A stretch of 44,671 nt of DNA, taken from NCBI RefSeq assembly GCF_000430685.1, contig NZ_KE387195.1, positions 37,037 through 81,707 on the forward strand. Reading direction: 5' to 3'. The position numbers were made by a program, and so were the translations under genes. The notes below the pieces were generated by a model, which was given only the letters and a program-made list of their open reading frames with translations, made no database searches and was not told where the DNA came from. The DNA is from Tuberibacillus calidus DSM 17572. GTDB taxonomy: Bacteria; Bacillota; Bacilli; Bacillales; Sporolactobacillaceae. Below, piece by piece: positions 34,171 to 41,932 of this stretch (positions are counted from its first letter, which is position 1; the number at the start of each line of letters is the position of its first letter).

Positions 34171-34668
34171 ATGGAAGACATCATAGCCCAAACAGCCCGC
34201 AAATGGTTGAAGGAACGCGGGGTAACGGTTGATGATATAGCAGAGTTAGTACTTTTTCTCCAGGCGGAATACATACCGGGGCTCACATTGGACGAATGCC
34301 GGAAAAACGTCGAAGCGGTCTTATCCAAACGCGAAGTGCAAAATGCCATACTAACCGGCATTCAAATCGACCGGCTCACTGAAAAAGGGATGTTGGAAGA
34401 GCCGCTGCAAGATATGTTGAAGCGCGATGAAGGTTTATACGGCGTCGATGAAATCATCGCCTTTTCGATCGTCAATGTCTATGGCTCCATCGGCTTCACC
34501 AATTACGGCTATATCGACAAAATGAAACCCGGCATCTTAAAACGGCTGAATGACAAGTCGACTGGAGAAGTGCATACGTTCCTTGATGATATTGTCGGGG
34601 CCATCGCGGCCAGCGCATCAAGCAGACTCGCTCATAGCCAAGCGCCGACGCCTCATATCGATGATTGA
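34171..34668 (+). CDS. yutG: YutG, phosphatidylglycerophosphatase A-like protein
   Basis: 165 residues of the PgpA family: ARKWLKERGVTVDDIAELV and the conserved ALLTG-like AILTGIQIDRLTEKG, DEGLYGVDEIIAFSIVNVYGSIGFTNYG and the C-terminal LDDIVGAIAASASSRLAH. Its role is phosphatidylglycerol or phospholipid-related phosphatase/accessory function. ATG with AGGATGGTGG. Three tandem copies of the last about 95-100 bp of the gene follow (34669-34970). Confidence 0.9.
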   Translation: MEDIIAQTARKWLKERGVTVDDIAELVLFLQAEYIPGLTLDECRKNVEAVLSKREVQNAILTGIQIDRLTEKGMLEEPLQDMLKRDEGLYGVDEIIAFSIVNVYGSIGFTNYGYIDKMKPGILKRLNDKSTGEVHTFLDDIVGAIAASASSRLAHSQAPTPHIDD

Positions 34669-34970
34669 ATGATTTCCCGATCTTGATGTTATTGTTTCGA
34701 GGCAATCGCTGCTGAGCATCGGGCTGTCTTGTCCACAGCCAAGCGCTTACACCTGATATAGAGATTTAAGGGCTTTCCGATCTTGTTGATATTGCCGGGG
34801 TAATCACGGCCAGTGCATCGAGCCGCCTCGCCTGTAGCCAAGTGCCGACAACTCATATCGATGATTGATGGGCTTTCCGTTCTTATTGTAAGTGGCATCG
34901 CGGCAGGTACATCGAACCACCTCGCACACAGCCAAGCGCCAACTCCTCATATCGACGATTGAAAGGCTTT
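34669..34970 (+). repeat. Three tandem copies of the yutG 3' end
   Basis: After the yutG stop, three successive segments of 101, 99 and 94 bp each resemble the gene's last 33 codons. Stop-region markers lie at 34660 (parent), 34761, 34860 and 34954. The middle and last copies still encode ITASASSRLACSQVPTTHID and HLAHSQAPTPHIDD, each followed by TGA. The first copy is degenerate. Confidence 0.88.
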
Positions 34971-35141
34971 CCGAAGAATACTTAAAGATTGCTGGACTTT
35001 TTCATATTTATGGAAGCGACCCGTGGCATCCCTCGTTGACGCTAATGCCATCATCTGTCAGGGGTGCCGGTTGCTTTTTCCTTTTTATCGGATGCCGTGT
35101 GCCAGCGTACGCGGCAAAATTTTAGTTTTCCAAATATTGGG

Positions 35142-35391
35142 GCGTATGCTCATTTTCGTGGCTCTTCCTGCTGAAAATTGAGCATAAATGCCGTTTTTGC
35201 TCATTTTCTTGACGGTTCCGCCTTAAAATTGCGCAGACGCTCCAGTTTTTTACAAATTTAGACCCCATTTTTCCATATTATGGAGCGTATGCTCATTTTC
35301 GTGGCTCTCCCTGCCCAAAATTGAGCATAAATGCGGTTTTTGCGCATTTTCTTGCCGCCTCAGCCTTAAAATTGCGCAGACGCTCCAGTTA
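35142..35391. repeat. 143-bp tandem repeat, about 1.8 copies
   Basis: GCGTATGCTCATTTTCGTGG occurs at 35142 and 35285. Each copy continues with AAAATTGAGCATAAATGC, a TTTTTGC-CATTTTCTTG block and AAAATTGCGCAGACGCTCCA. The GAGC/GCTC half sites can pair within a unit. The zone 34971-35141 holds no gene either. Confidence 0.88.
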
Positions 35392-35420
35392 TTTACATTG
35401 TCAATACAATATTATATAAT
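35392..35420 (+). promoter_or_regulatory. Sigma-A promoter of the small membrane gene
   Basis: TTTACA (35392-35397), a 17-base spacer and TATAAT (35415-35420). It lies directly after the repeat pair and 28 bases upstream of the GTG start. Confidence 0.8.
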
Positions 35421-35448
35421 TTGTGAAAATTGGGCCTTAGGGAAATGG

Positions 35449-35697
35449 GTGATTATTTTGATTTTTATTCTTTATTTGTTTTTAATTGGAATTTTAAGTG
35501 CTGTTGTGGGTTTATTTATTTACAAATTTACCGATAAGATTTTTCATGGGGTAATATTAAGTTACCTGCTAGGTGGAATAGTTACTATCGTTTTATCTTT
35601 TTTATTTGCATATTCACTCACATTTAGCTATCTGTTTTATGGAATGATAGTAGGCATAATTGTTTATATTATTTTCCTCGTTATTATAAAAAAGTGA
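35449..35697 (+). CDS. Small three-helix membrane protein, hypothetical
   Basis: 82 residues, starting at a GTG (35449) with TTAGGGA just upstream. The TTG at 35398 that would lengthen it falls inside the promoter and is rejected. It is almost entirely hydrophobic, with three transmembrane helices and a KK end. Much more AT-rich than its neighbours. No family recognised. Confidence 0.65.
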   Translation: MIILIFILYLFLIGILSAVVGLFIYKFTDKIFHGVILSYLLGGIVTIVLSFLFAYSLTFSYLFYGMIVGIIVYIIFLVIIKK

Positions 35698-35986
35698 ATC
35701 ACGTTTATTTAATTTTTTATATGAATCAATTTCATAATTGCTTTTGATTAGAAAAAGCATAGAAGCAGAATTTCAGTATTCTTTAAAAAAATTACACGGT
35801 TAGCTATGTTCGCGGAAATACACTCGCTTTCCGCGGACAATCCACATTCCCCAGCTCGTACCCTTAAACGCCTGGGTCTTGCCTATTTCGTTCGTCTGGC
35901 AGGACTCTAGCTCAGCTCGTTGAGTAAGCGGAGCTAAAGAACACCCCGTATATTCGTGTTTCGAATCTGGCGATTTCTGTTGTTCG
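35698..35986. other. Intergenic, no gene
   Basis: AT-rich tail of the membrane gene followed by a GC-richer segment (35790-35960) containing the near-palindrome TCGCGGAAATACACTCGCTTTCCGCGGA. No ORF with a ribosome binding site. It adjoins the transposase relic at 35987. Confidence 0.4.
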
Positions 35987-36244
35987 TTAAACTACTTTTT
36001 GATTTAACAAACGATTGATGCGATCACAAGCCAGTTTTGAAGCATTATAGATAAGTGTCAAGATCAAAGTGAACTTTAGCCCGTTTCCCTGTGCGATAAC
36101 GAACATTGTTAAGTTGAAAATAATCCTAGATTCGGCAAGTTTAGTGATTAGTCTTGAAAAAGAAGCCCCCGATGGAATGCGATTTGAGACAAGAAATCCG
36201 CAATTCAGTTTAAAGATAAAGTCTTTAATTAATCTCCTGACCAA
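35987..36244 (-). pseudogene. IS1182-like transposase, N-terminal relic
   Basis: Open segment of 85 codons, MVRRLIKDFIFKLNCGFLVS followed by a SGASFSRLITKLAES block. The pattern L-V-x-R-L-x-x-D-x-x-F-x-x-x-C-G-F...P-S-x-x-S-x-S-R-L-I is the N-terminal domain of IS1182-type transposases. The catalytic part is missing. Confidence 0.65.
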
Positions 36245-36491
36245 GTCTTTTATGGTGGGGATGCGTTCGATGATCCGAATAAAATAGAATTAATCATTGC
36301 CCCATAATTTAATTTGGTTGGAGCGCCTAGCCCGGCGTTTTAATACGCAATCGGAAAAAGCATATCATTTCTGTGTACAGGCGGCCTTAAAATGATACGC
36401 AATCCAATGAATTGGAACTTTTTAGGCGGCGGTTTGAGCCGTTTTCACCAAAAATAAAGAGGCCGTGAACATAACAAGCCCAAAATAATGT

Positions 36492-36535
36492 AAAAAAGGT
36501 TCCAATCATCGCTTTTTGATGGTCGGAACCTTTTT
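36492..36535. terminator. Hairpin resembling the modB terminator
   Basis: AAAAAGGTTCC and GGAACCTTTTT flank a 20-base loop. The loop (CATCGCTTTTTGATGGTC) is nearly the same as that of the hairpin at 28569-28611, so both may derive from one mobile element end that carries a terminator. Confidence 0.7.
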
Positions 36536-36551
36536 CAGGTGTTATCTTCCC

Positions 36552-36700
36552 TTATAACTTTTCACGGTAGTGGTCATTCTCAAGTTCACCGCCATGAATG
36601 CAAATCCTTTTTTTGTCACTCACTGACAAACGAGTGAAGGCCAAATGGTCCTTCAGAAATCCAAAAACTGGTTCCACATCCATTTGACATTGCGATAGAG
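36552..36700 (-). pseudogene. IS1182-like transposase, C-terminal relic
   Basis: The minus strand encodes MDVEPVFGFLKDHLAFTRLS followed by VSDKKRI and ends with ENDHYREKL and TAA at 36552-36554. V/D-x-E-P-x-F-G-x-L-K is the C-terminal DDE segment (with the catalytic Glu) of IS1182-type transposases. It is upstream of the N-terminal relic on this strand, so the two are from different insertions or were rearranged. Confidence 0.75.
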
Positions 36701-36787
36701 CCGCACTTCCACCAACACGTTGCTGGGTACCACTCTTTTCTGATTAGCCTGCTGGGTTTTGTTCCAGCTTTTTTATAAAAAATTAAT

Positions 36788-37552
36788 TTATAGGCGCCAT
36801 TCCGCAAGTGAAGCAACCGTATAAGTCGGCGGCTCGTCGACCTTGGCGAGTTCTTCAGCCGTTGTGACGCCGGTTTGAACGAACAATGTATCCACACCGG
36901 CGCGAAGGCCAGCCAAGATATCCGTTTGGTAATTGTCGCCGACCATGAGCACATCGGACGCCGCAAGCCCCAAGCGCTCCAAGGCTTGGCGGATGATGAT
37001 CGGCTCGGGCTTTCCGATAAAAATGGGGGTCACACCTGTTGCCACTTGCAGTAGCGCGGTAATCGACCCGTTTCCGGGAAGAAGCCCCCGCTCGGTCGGA
37101 AGGGCGACATCGGGATTCGTCGACAAAAAGGTCGCCCCGCCTCGAATGGCCAAGCAGGCTTCCGCTAATTTTTCATACGTCAGCTGGCGGTCCATGCCGA
37201 CGGCCACATAATCCGGTTTATTCGCCGTGACGGTGAACCCTGCTTCACGAACAGCCGTCCATAAGCCATTTTCACCGATGACATAGACTTTCGCCTCCGG
37301 ATGTTTCTCCTGCAGATACCCTGCCAGCGCCATGCTGGACGTAATGACGTCTTCGGCCGTGCAAGGGATGTCCATTGCGGTTAACGTCTGAGCGACGTCC
37401 TCAGGCGTCTTAGTGGAATTATTTGTGACAAACATGTAAGGGATGCCGCTCGCTTTTAACTGTCTTAAAAGGGCGACAGCCCCCGGAATCGGTTCCCTCC
37501 CCCGGTAAACCGTGCCATCCAAATCAAATAAATAGCCTTGATATTTTTTCAC
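36788..37552 (-). CDS. yutF: HAD-superfamily NagD-like phosphatase YutF
   Basis: 254 residues. HAD motif I YLFDLDGTVYRG, motif II MFVTNNSTKT, conserved Lys in PIFIGKPEP and motif III/IV MVGDNYQTDILAG. This is the TIGR01457-type class IIA phosphatase of low-GC Gram-positives, active on small phosphorylated compounds in vitro. GTG at 37552 with AAAGGAATG upstream. Six bases after yutE. Confidence 0.94.
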   Translation of the reverse strand: MKKYQGYLFDLDGTVYRGREPIPGAVALLRQLKASGIPYMFVTNNSTKTPEDVAQTLTAMDIPCTAEDVITSSMALAGYLQEKHPEAKVYVIGENGLWTAVREAGFTVTANKPDYVAVGMDRQLTYEKLAEACLAIRGGATFLSTNPDVALPTERGLLPGNGSITALLQVATGVTPIFIGKPEPIIIRQALERLGLAASDVLMVGDNYQTDILAGLRAGVDTLFVQTGVTTAEELAKVDEPPTYTVASLAEWRL

Positions 37553-37558
37553 GCGATG

Positions 37559-38014
37559 TCATTCCTTTGTTGGTTTAAATGCCGAGACGGGTCCGAGTTC
37601 TTTGTCAAGATATGTACGGACTTGTTCGGGGAAAGCTTTCCAGTCCTCATAAAAACGTTTGAGTTCCGCCGAAAGCGAGTCATGTTGGATATGCGTATAA
37701 TCGCGCACTAAAATTTTTCTTAATTGAACGACCCGCTTTAACCCTTCCTCGTTCTCTTTAGATACAACGCCTTCATCAACGAGAATATCGACAATGTCCT
37801 CATAGCTGCCTGGGTCGCGCATGATAAAGCCGTCAATCATTTGGTTACCGACATCTAAAAAGGATTCCACGAGCACATGAACAAGGCGCTCCAAAGCCAA
37901 TTTTTCAATTGGGGTTTGCCAATTCTTTTGAGCTTCAAACATTTCCAGCAAGTTTTCCATATGGCTTAACGTCTCAGCCAAGCGTTCCCGATCGACAAAA
38001 TACATGTTTCTCAC
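37559..38014 (-). CDS. yutE: YutE, DUF86/HepT-like HEPN protein
   Basis: 151 residues, all-helical: LERLVHVLVESFLDVGNQMIDG and FIMRDPGSYEDIVDILVDE are family hallmarks. In HepT toxins the RNase motif is R-x4-6-H; here the corresponding stretch is RKILVRDYTHI, where the usual His is Arg, so RNase activity is doubtful. No MntA nucleotidyltransferase gene is adjacent; the partner in the operon is yutF. Start ATG 38014 (MRNMYF) or the ATG three codons later (MYFVDRERL). Confidence 0.9.
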   Translation of the reverse strand: MRNMYFVDRERLAETLSHMENLLEMFEAQKNWQTPIEKLALERLVHVLVESFLDVGNQMIDGFIMRDPGSYEDIVDILVDEGVVSKENEEGLKRVVQLRKILVRDYTHIQHDSLSAELKRFYEDWKAFPEQVRTYLDKELGPVSAFKPTKE

Positions 38015-38076
38015 CTGCCGTTGTTTTCATATTCCCACTATTTTACGGTTATATTAACCGATAAGGTGGTGACTTT

Positions 38077-38373
38077 ATGGTAAAAAAACGAAAAGAAGAT
38101 CAATACAGTGATTTTGCTAATGTCGTCGACCAAAATCAGTTTCTCACTTCCGAAGAATTTCCAGAAGGGTCCTATGGTCAGGCCACGGGTGACGACCGTC
38201 CCGTAAAAAATAAGGATACACCTTGGGTTGAGGGACAAAAATATATCAGCGGATTCACGTATGAAGACCGCACCCTCCATAAAAATCTGCCAAGGCAGTT
38301 TCCAGGCGCTCATCCGACCCACGATGACCCCGACCAGGAAAAAGTCCCGCCATACGAAGATTATACCCCCTGA
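38077..38373 (+). CDS. DUF3905 family protein
   Basis: 98 residues, hydrophilic. The motifs GQKYISGFTYEDRTLHKNLP and FPGAHPTHDDPD match DUF3905 as found in spore-forming Bacilli. ATG 38077 with AAGGTGGTG upstream. Convergent with yutD, their stops being 3 bases apart. Function unknown. Confidence 0.8.
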   Translation: MVKKRKEDQYSDFANVVDQNQFLTSEEFPEGSYGQATGDDRPVKNKDTPWVEGQKYISGFTYEDRTLHKNLPRQFPGAHPTHDDPDQEKVPPYEDYTP

Positions 38374-38376
38374 TTT

Positions 38377-38697
38377 TCAGGGGGTATACGCATCTATACC
38401 ATCTGGTTTAAGCTTTTTGACAACAAAATAGCGGCAGCCGAAATTGCAATATTCCAAGATATATTCTGGAAGGGTGCCGATGCGTGATTCCGGCGGGGCT
38501 TTGCGATTATTGTTTTCGTAAAATCCGCGCAGTCGCAATTGTTCATAGCCCCAATCGCCGACAATATAATCATACTTGGCCAAAATCTCGCTGTAACGCT
38601 TGAGAAAAGCCTCTTCGTTCCAGCCATCGCGATGGTTTTCAATAACCTCATATGTCACATGATTCACTTTTACCGCTATTTTCTTCGGCCAGTCCAT
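38377..38697 (-). CDS. yutD: YutD-family (DUF1027) protein
   Basis: 106 residues: VKVNHVTYEVIENHRDGWNEE, FLKRYSEILAKYDYIVGDWG and EYCNFGCRYFVVKK are the conserved blocks. ATG at 38697 (MDWPKK) is favoured because GGAGGGGG lies 6 bases upstream; the ATG two codons earlier is too close to it. Function unknown, conserved in Bacilli. Confidence 0.92.
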   Translation of the reverse strand: MDWPKKIAVKVNHVTYEVIENHRDGWNEEAFLKRYSEILAKYDYIVGDWGYEQLRLRGFYENNNRKAPPESRIGTLPEYILEYCNFGCRYFVVKKLKPDGIDAYTP

Positions 38698-38852
38698 GGA
38701 CATCCCCCTCCGCCCTTTATTTTAACACACAATCCCAAAAAGAAAAATGAATCCATGGATGGGAAGGCAAGATTTGCTAGCAAATAATTTTCGGAAGAGG
38801 TCATTCTAAAAAATAAAGATATGATTGAAACCTTTTTCCAGGAGGCTAAGAC

Positions 38853-39467
38853 ATGGTTAAAAATGTTTTTTGCTTTTTTTGTGTCGCCATACTATTGTTT
38901 CTCTCCGGTTGTGCCGGTTTAGATCATAAAGAAAATCAAGATGACCAAGGTCTGAGCCGCATGCAAGATCCTGTGCGGGACGTCACATATAATGGACCTC
39001 CGAAAAACATTCAAAACAACTCCCCAAGTGAGAATGCCCGCGGGGAATTCGGCTATACCCACTATTCGCGCAAACCCGGCCGCGATCATGCATTGGATGT
39101 CCAACATATCCCGAAAACCGACTATCAAGCGCTTTCCGACATTATCACGCGTGTTGAATTGTCGCTTCCGGATATTTACGATGTCGGCACCTTGGTCACC
39201 GATCAATATGTCCTCATCGCTTATAAAACGACAAATGATAATCGCGTGGAGGCGGCCGAGCAGGTCAAACGAACGGCTTTATCGGTTGTGCCCAATTATT
39301 ATAAGGTTTACATTTCCGACAAGCCTTTTGCACAAACCGACATCGCTAATTTTAAAAACCTAGACGTTTCAACGCCCCGTGTCCACCAATGGTTGGAGAA
39401 TTTGATTAAACAAATGAAACAATCACCGCAAGGGACGACGTCACCGAAAACCCATCAAAGGCGCTAA
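38853..39467 (+). CDS. yutC: YhcN/YlaJ-family sporulation lipoprotein (YutC)
   Basis: 204 residues with lipobox LSGC. The C-terminal domain (about 90-195) has the YhcN/YlaJ pattern: ITRVELSLPDIYDVGTLVTD and YVLIAYKT, then AEQVKRTALSVVPNYYKVYI. ATG with CCAGGAGG upstream. Spore-associated family. Gene order yutD-yutC-lytH matches Bacillus except that lipA, normally between yutC and lytH, is not in this window. Confidence 0.88.
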   Translation: MVKNVFCFFCVAILLFLSGCAGLDHKENQDDQGLSRMQDPVRDVTYNGPPKNIQNNSPSENARGEFGYTHYSRKPGRDHALDVQHIPKTDYQALSDIITRVELSLPDIYDVGTLVTDQYVLIAYKTTNDNRVEAAEQVKRTALSVVPNYYKVYISDKPFAQTDIANFKNLDVSTPRVHQWLENLIKQMKQSPQGTTSPKTHQRR

Positions 39468-39506
39468 AACGGCACAAGGGAAATCACTTGGAAAGGAGGG
39501 AACCGT

Positions 39507-40559
39507 GTGAAAGTCTTGATTTCGCTCTTACTCGCCTCTAGTATTTTCTTGACCGGGTTGGCCGGCGACAATGTGATGAAAGCTGAGGAAGCGCAGAACC
39601 TACAACAGAAAAAAGATCTTCAAAAGCAGGCCCATCCTGTTTTTAAAGAACAAAAAGCGGAGAACCCCATGCCTTATTATTTAAAAACGGCCGCGTTAAC
39701 CGATGTGCCGTGGTATTTGCTTGCGGCCATCGATCAATATGAGCGCAATGTCAGAAACACCCGACGTGATTTGCCGGACGCTGATGGACCCGTTGCCATC
39801 CTGATTCCAAGGCATAAATGGCTCGGTGCTCTTAACCCCGCCCAAAAAGACCGCGATCCTTTTTTTATTTCTTTATTTGACGGGATGGGTAAGGACGGTA
39901 ATGGTGACGGTGCAGCGTATGAGAATGACCCCGATGATGTGCTCTATACGATGGCTCAATACTTAAGTACTTACGGTTCTGATTGGCTCGATTATAAAAC
40001 CGCCCTTTGGGATTATTATAAAAGTGAAAAAACGATCCAAGTGATTACTGAAATGGCCGAACTCTATAAACATTTCGGCACCATTGAACTGGAGAAGAGG
40101 GCTTTTCCGATTCCATTAAGATATAACTACGATTATCGCTCCACATGGGGGGCACGGCGCGGCTGGGGAGGTTTGCGCATTCACGAGGGCACCGATATTT
40201 TTGCGGGCTATGGCACACCGGTTCTCTCGACGGCATACGGGGTGGTTGAAATCATCGGTTGGAATAAATTCGGAGGCTGGCGAATCGGCATTCGTGATGT
40301 GAAAAACGTGTATCATTACTATGCGCATTTAAGCGGGTATGAAAAACACATTAAAAAAGGATCGATCGTCAAGCCTGGTGAAGTCATCGGTTATGTGGGC
40401 AGCTCCGGTTACGGTCCTAAGGGCACTCAAGGAAAATTTCCACCTCACCTCCATTACGGCATGTATAAATATGACGGCAACACAGAATATTCCTTTGACC
40501 CTTATCCTTACTTACGAGCCTGGGAGCGCGAAGCTTACCGAAGCTGCCGCGGTTCATAA
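39507..40559 (+). CDS. lytH: LytH-like M23 peptidoglycan endopeptidase
   Basis: 350 residues with an N-terminal signal peptide or anchor (about 1-20), a LytH-specific region and a C-terminal LytM domain (about 225-335). Zinc and catalytic residues are seen in HEGTDIFAGYGTPV, YHYYAHLSGYE and HLHYGMYKYD. B. subtilis LytH (YunA) trims L-Ala side chains from spore cortex peptidoglycan. Start GTG 39507 after AAAGGAGGG. The terminal 43 codons are echoed twice downstream (40560-40805). Confidence 0.92.
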   Translation: MKVLISLLLASSIFLTGLAGDNVMKAEEAQNLQQKKDLQKQAHPVFKEQKAENPMPYYLKTAALTDVPWYLLAAIDQYERNVRNTRRDLPDADGPVAILIPRHKWLGALNPAQKDRDPFFISLFDGMGKDGNGDGAAYENDPDDVLYTMAQYLSTYGSDWLDYKTALWDYYKSEKTIQVITEMAELYKHFGTIELEKRAFPIPLRYNYDYRSTWGARRGWGGLRIHEGTDIFAGYGTPVLSTAYGVVEIIGWNKFGGWRIGIRDVKNVYHYYAHLSGYEKHIKKGSIVKPGEVIGYVGSSGYGPKGTQGKFPPHLHYGMYKYDGNTEYSFDPYPYLRAWEREAYRSCRGS

Positions 40560-40805
40560 AGAAAATTTCCGCCTCCCCATTATGGCGTGTATAAATATAA
40601 CGGCAACACAGAATCCTTTTACCCTTATCCTTACTTACAGGCCTTGGGGCGCGAACCCTACCGAAGCCGTCGCGGTTCATAAGGAAAATTTCCGCCTCCC
40701 CATTATGGCGTGTATAAATATAACGGCAACACAGAATCCTTTTACCCTTATCCTTACTTACAGGCCTTGGGGCGCGAACCCTACCGAAGCCGTCGCGGTT
40801 CATAA
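40560..40805 (+). repeat. Two in-frame tandem copies of the lytH 3' end
   Basis: Two 123-bp units (40560-40682 and 40683-40805) differ at one or two bases and match the last 43 codons of lytH. Both are open, in frame with lytH and end in their own TAA: the peptide KFPPPHYGVYKYNGNTESFY and a RSRRGS end. Relative to the parent they lack two codons and have lost the first His of HLHYG. A terminator follows at 40808. Confidence 0.93.
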
Positions 40806-40807
40806 GG

Positions 40808-40836
40808 AAAAAGACAGCCCGAGGCTGTCTTTTTTA
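40808..40836 (+). terminator. lytH terminator
   Basis: AAAAAGACAGCC and GGCTGTCTTTTTT form a stem with T-run right after the second echo copy, so both copies are part of the lytH transcript. Confidence 0.9.
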
Positions 40837-41058
40837 TCACAATAAGGGAGTAGGAATGGAATTTTATTGAAAAATATTTTTTTGAAAAGGAAGCCGCCTT
40901 AAAAGCCCAAATGGAAAACGGCCGTTTTTGTAGAAAAATATTTTTCTGACACCGCAAAGATGCCAAGAAGCCTTGATGTATCACCATCTCTTCAGGGAAT
41001 ATAATGAATGATCCCAAGCTTGTGCTACTATTGAGCCATATGTACGGCGTAATTCTTG

Positions 41059-41370
41059 GGTCCAGGCACATTTGCGCGATTTTTTTAGGCTCTCGATTCA
41101 CGAAAACGTTGCGTAAAAAGCGGAATCGCAACATTTTTTGGTTCGATGGCGTGCGAAACGTCGCGCTGCAGCCAGATATTAGGAAAAAAGAAGCGCGGTT
41201 CACGGGTCCAGACGTCTTTGCGCAACTTTTTTGAGCTTCCAATACGCGAAAACGTTGCGCAAAAAACGGAATCGCAACGTTTTTTAGTTCAGCGGCTGTC
41301 GAAACGTTGCGCTGCATCCAGATATTAGGAAAATTGAAGCTAGATACTTGAGTCCAGACACGTTTGCGTG
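41059..41370. repeat. About 144-bp tandem repeat (2.2 copies)
   Basis: GGTCCAG or GAGTCCAGAC starts lie at 41059, 41203 and about 41350. Each unit has CGAAAACGTTGCG and AATCGCAACRTTTTTT (R = A or G), which pair to form a hairpin (TTGCG...CGCAA). Open frames on both strands here are repeat artefacts. Confidence 0.82.
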
Positions 41371-41394
41371 GTGCCAATATGATTTGCCAGCAGT

Positions 41395-41870
41395 CCGAAA
41401 ATGGCATTTAGCGTAGTTCTATTGACCATTTCGGGCTGTTAGAAATTTTGAAATGGTCTTTAGCTTGAATTTACTGGTAAAATACGCCTGTTTTGAAAGC
41501 TGTTTTTCCAGCATCTGTATCCTAATGACCATTTTGGAGAGCTTGCAGTGCGAAAATGGCATATAGCACAGTTCTATTGACCATTTCGGGCTGTTAGAAA
41601 TTTTGAAATGGTCTTTAGCTTGAATTTACTGGTAAAATACGCTTGTTTTGAAAGCTGTTTTCCAGCATCTGTATCCTAATGACCATTTTGGAGAGCTTGC
41701 GGTGCGAAAATGGCATTTAGCGCTGTTCTATCGGCCATTTCAGGCTACTAAAAATTTTAAAATGGCTTTTAGCTTGAACAAAATGGAAAAACACACTACC
41801 GTTATGATCGCTATTTTCTCATGATCTGTGTCCTAATTGCCATTTTTAAGTGCTTAGCTTGCCAAAGTGG
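41395..41870. repeat. 155-bp tandem repeat array, orientation B (3 copies)
   Basis: GTTCTAT lies at 41416, 41571 and 41725 (periods 155 and 154). The units are the reverse complement of the array at 31345-31755, sharing TTTTGAAATGG, TTTTAGCTTGAA and the AAAATGGC half sites. The first two copies are nearly identical, the third is more diverged. Confidence 0.9.
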
Positions 41871-41932
41871 TATTTGAATTTAAAAAACTTTTCATTCGAC
41901 AGTCACTAATACGTCCGGATTTTCTTACCTTA

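Noticed and set aside
37559-38014. HepT/MntA toxin-antitoxin system
   Set aside because: YutE is HepT-like but lacks the His of the R-x4-6-H motif and has no nucleotidyltransferase partner; it is a conserved core gene.
40339-40845. 168-codon plus-strand and 128-codon minus-strand ORFs with internal repeats
   Set aside because: They are frame-shifted readings of the lytH 3' end and its tandem copies.
40781-41407. 208-codon minus-strand ORF
   Set aside because: Passes through the 144-bp repeats; codons follow the repeat period and no start signal exists.
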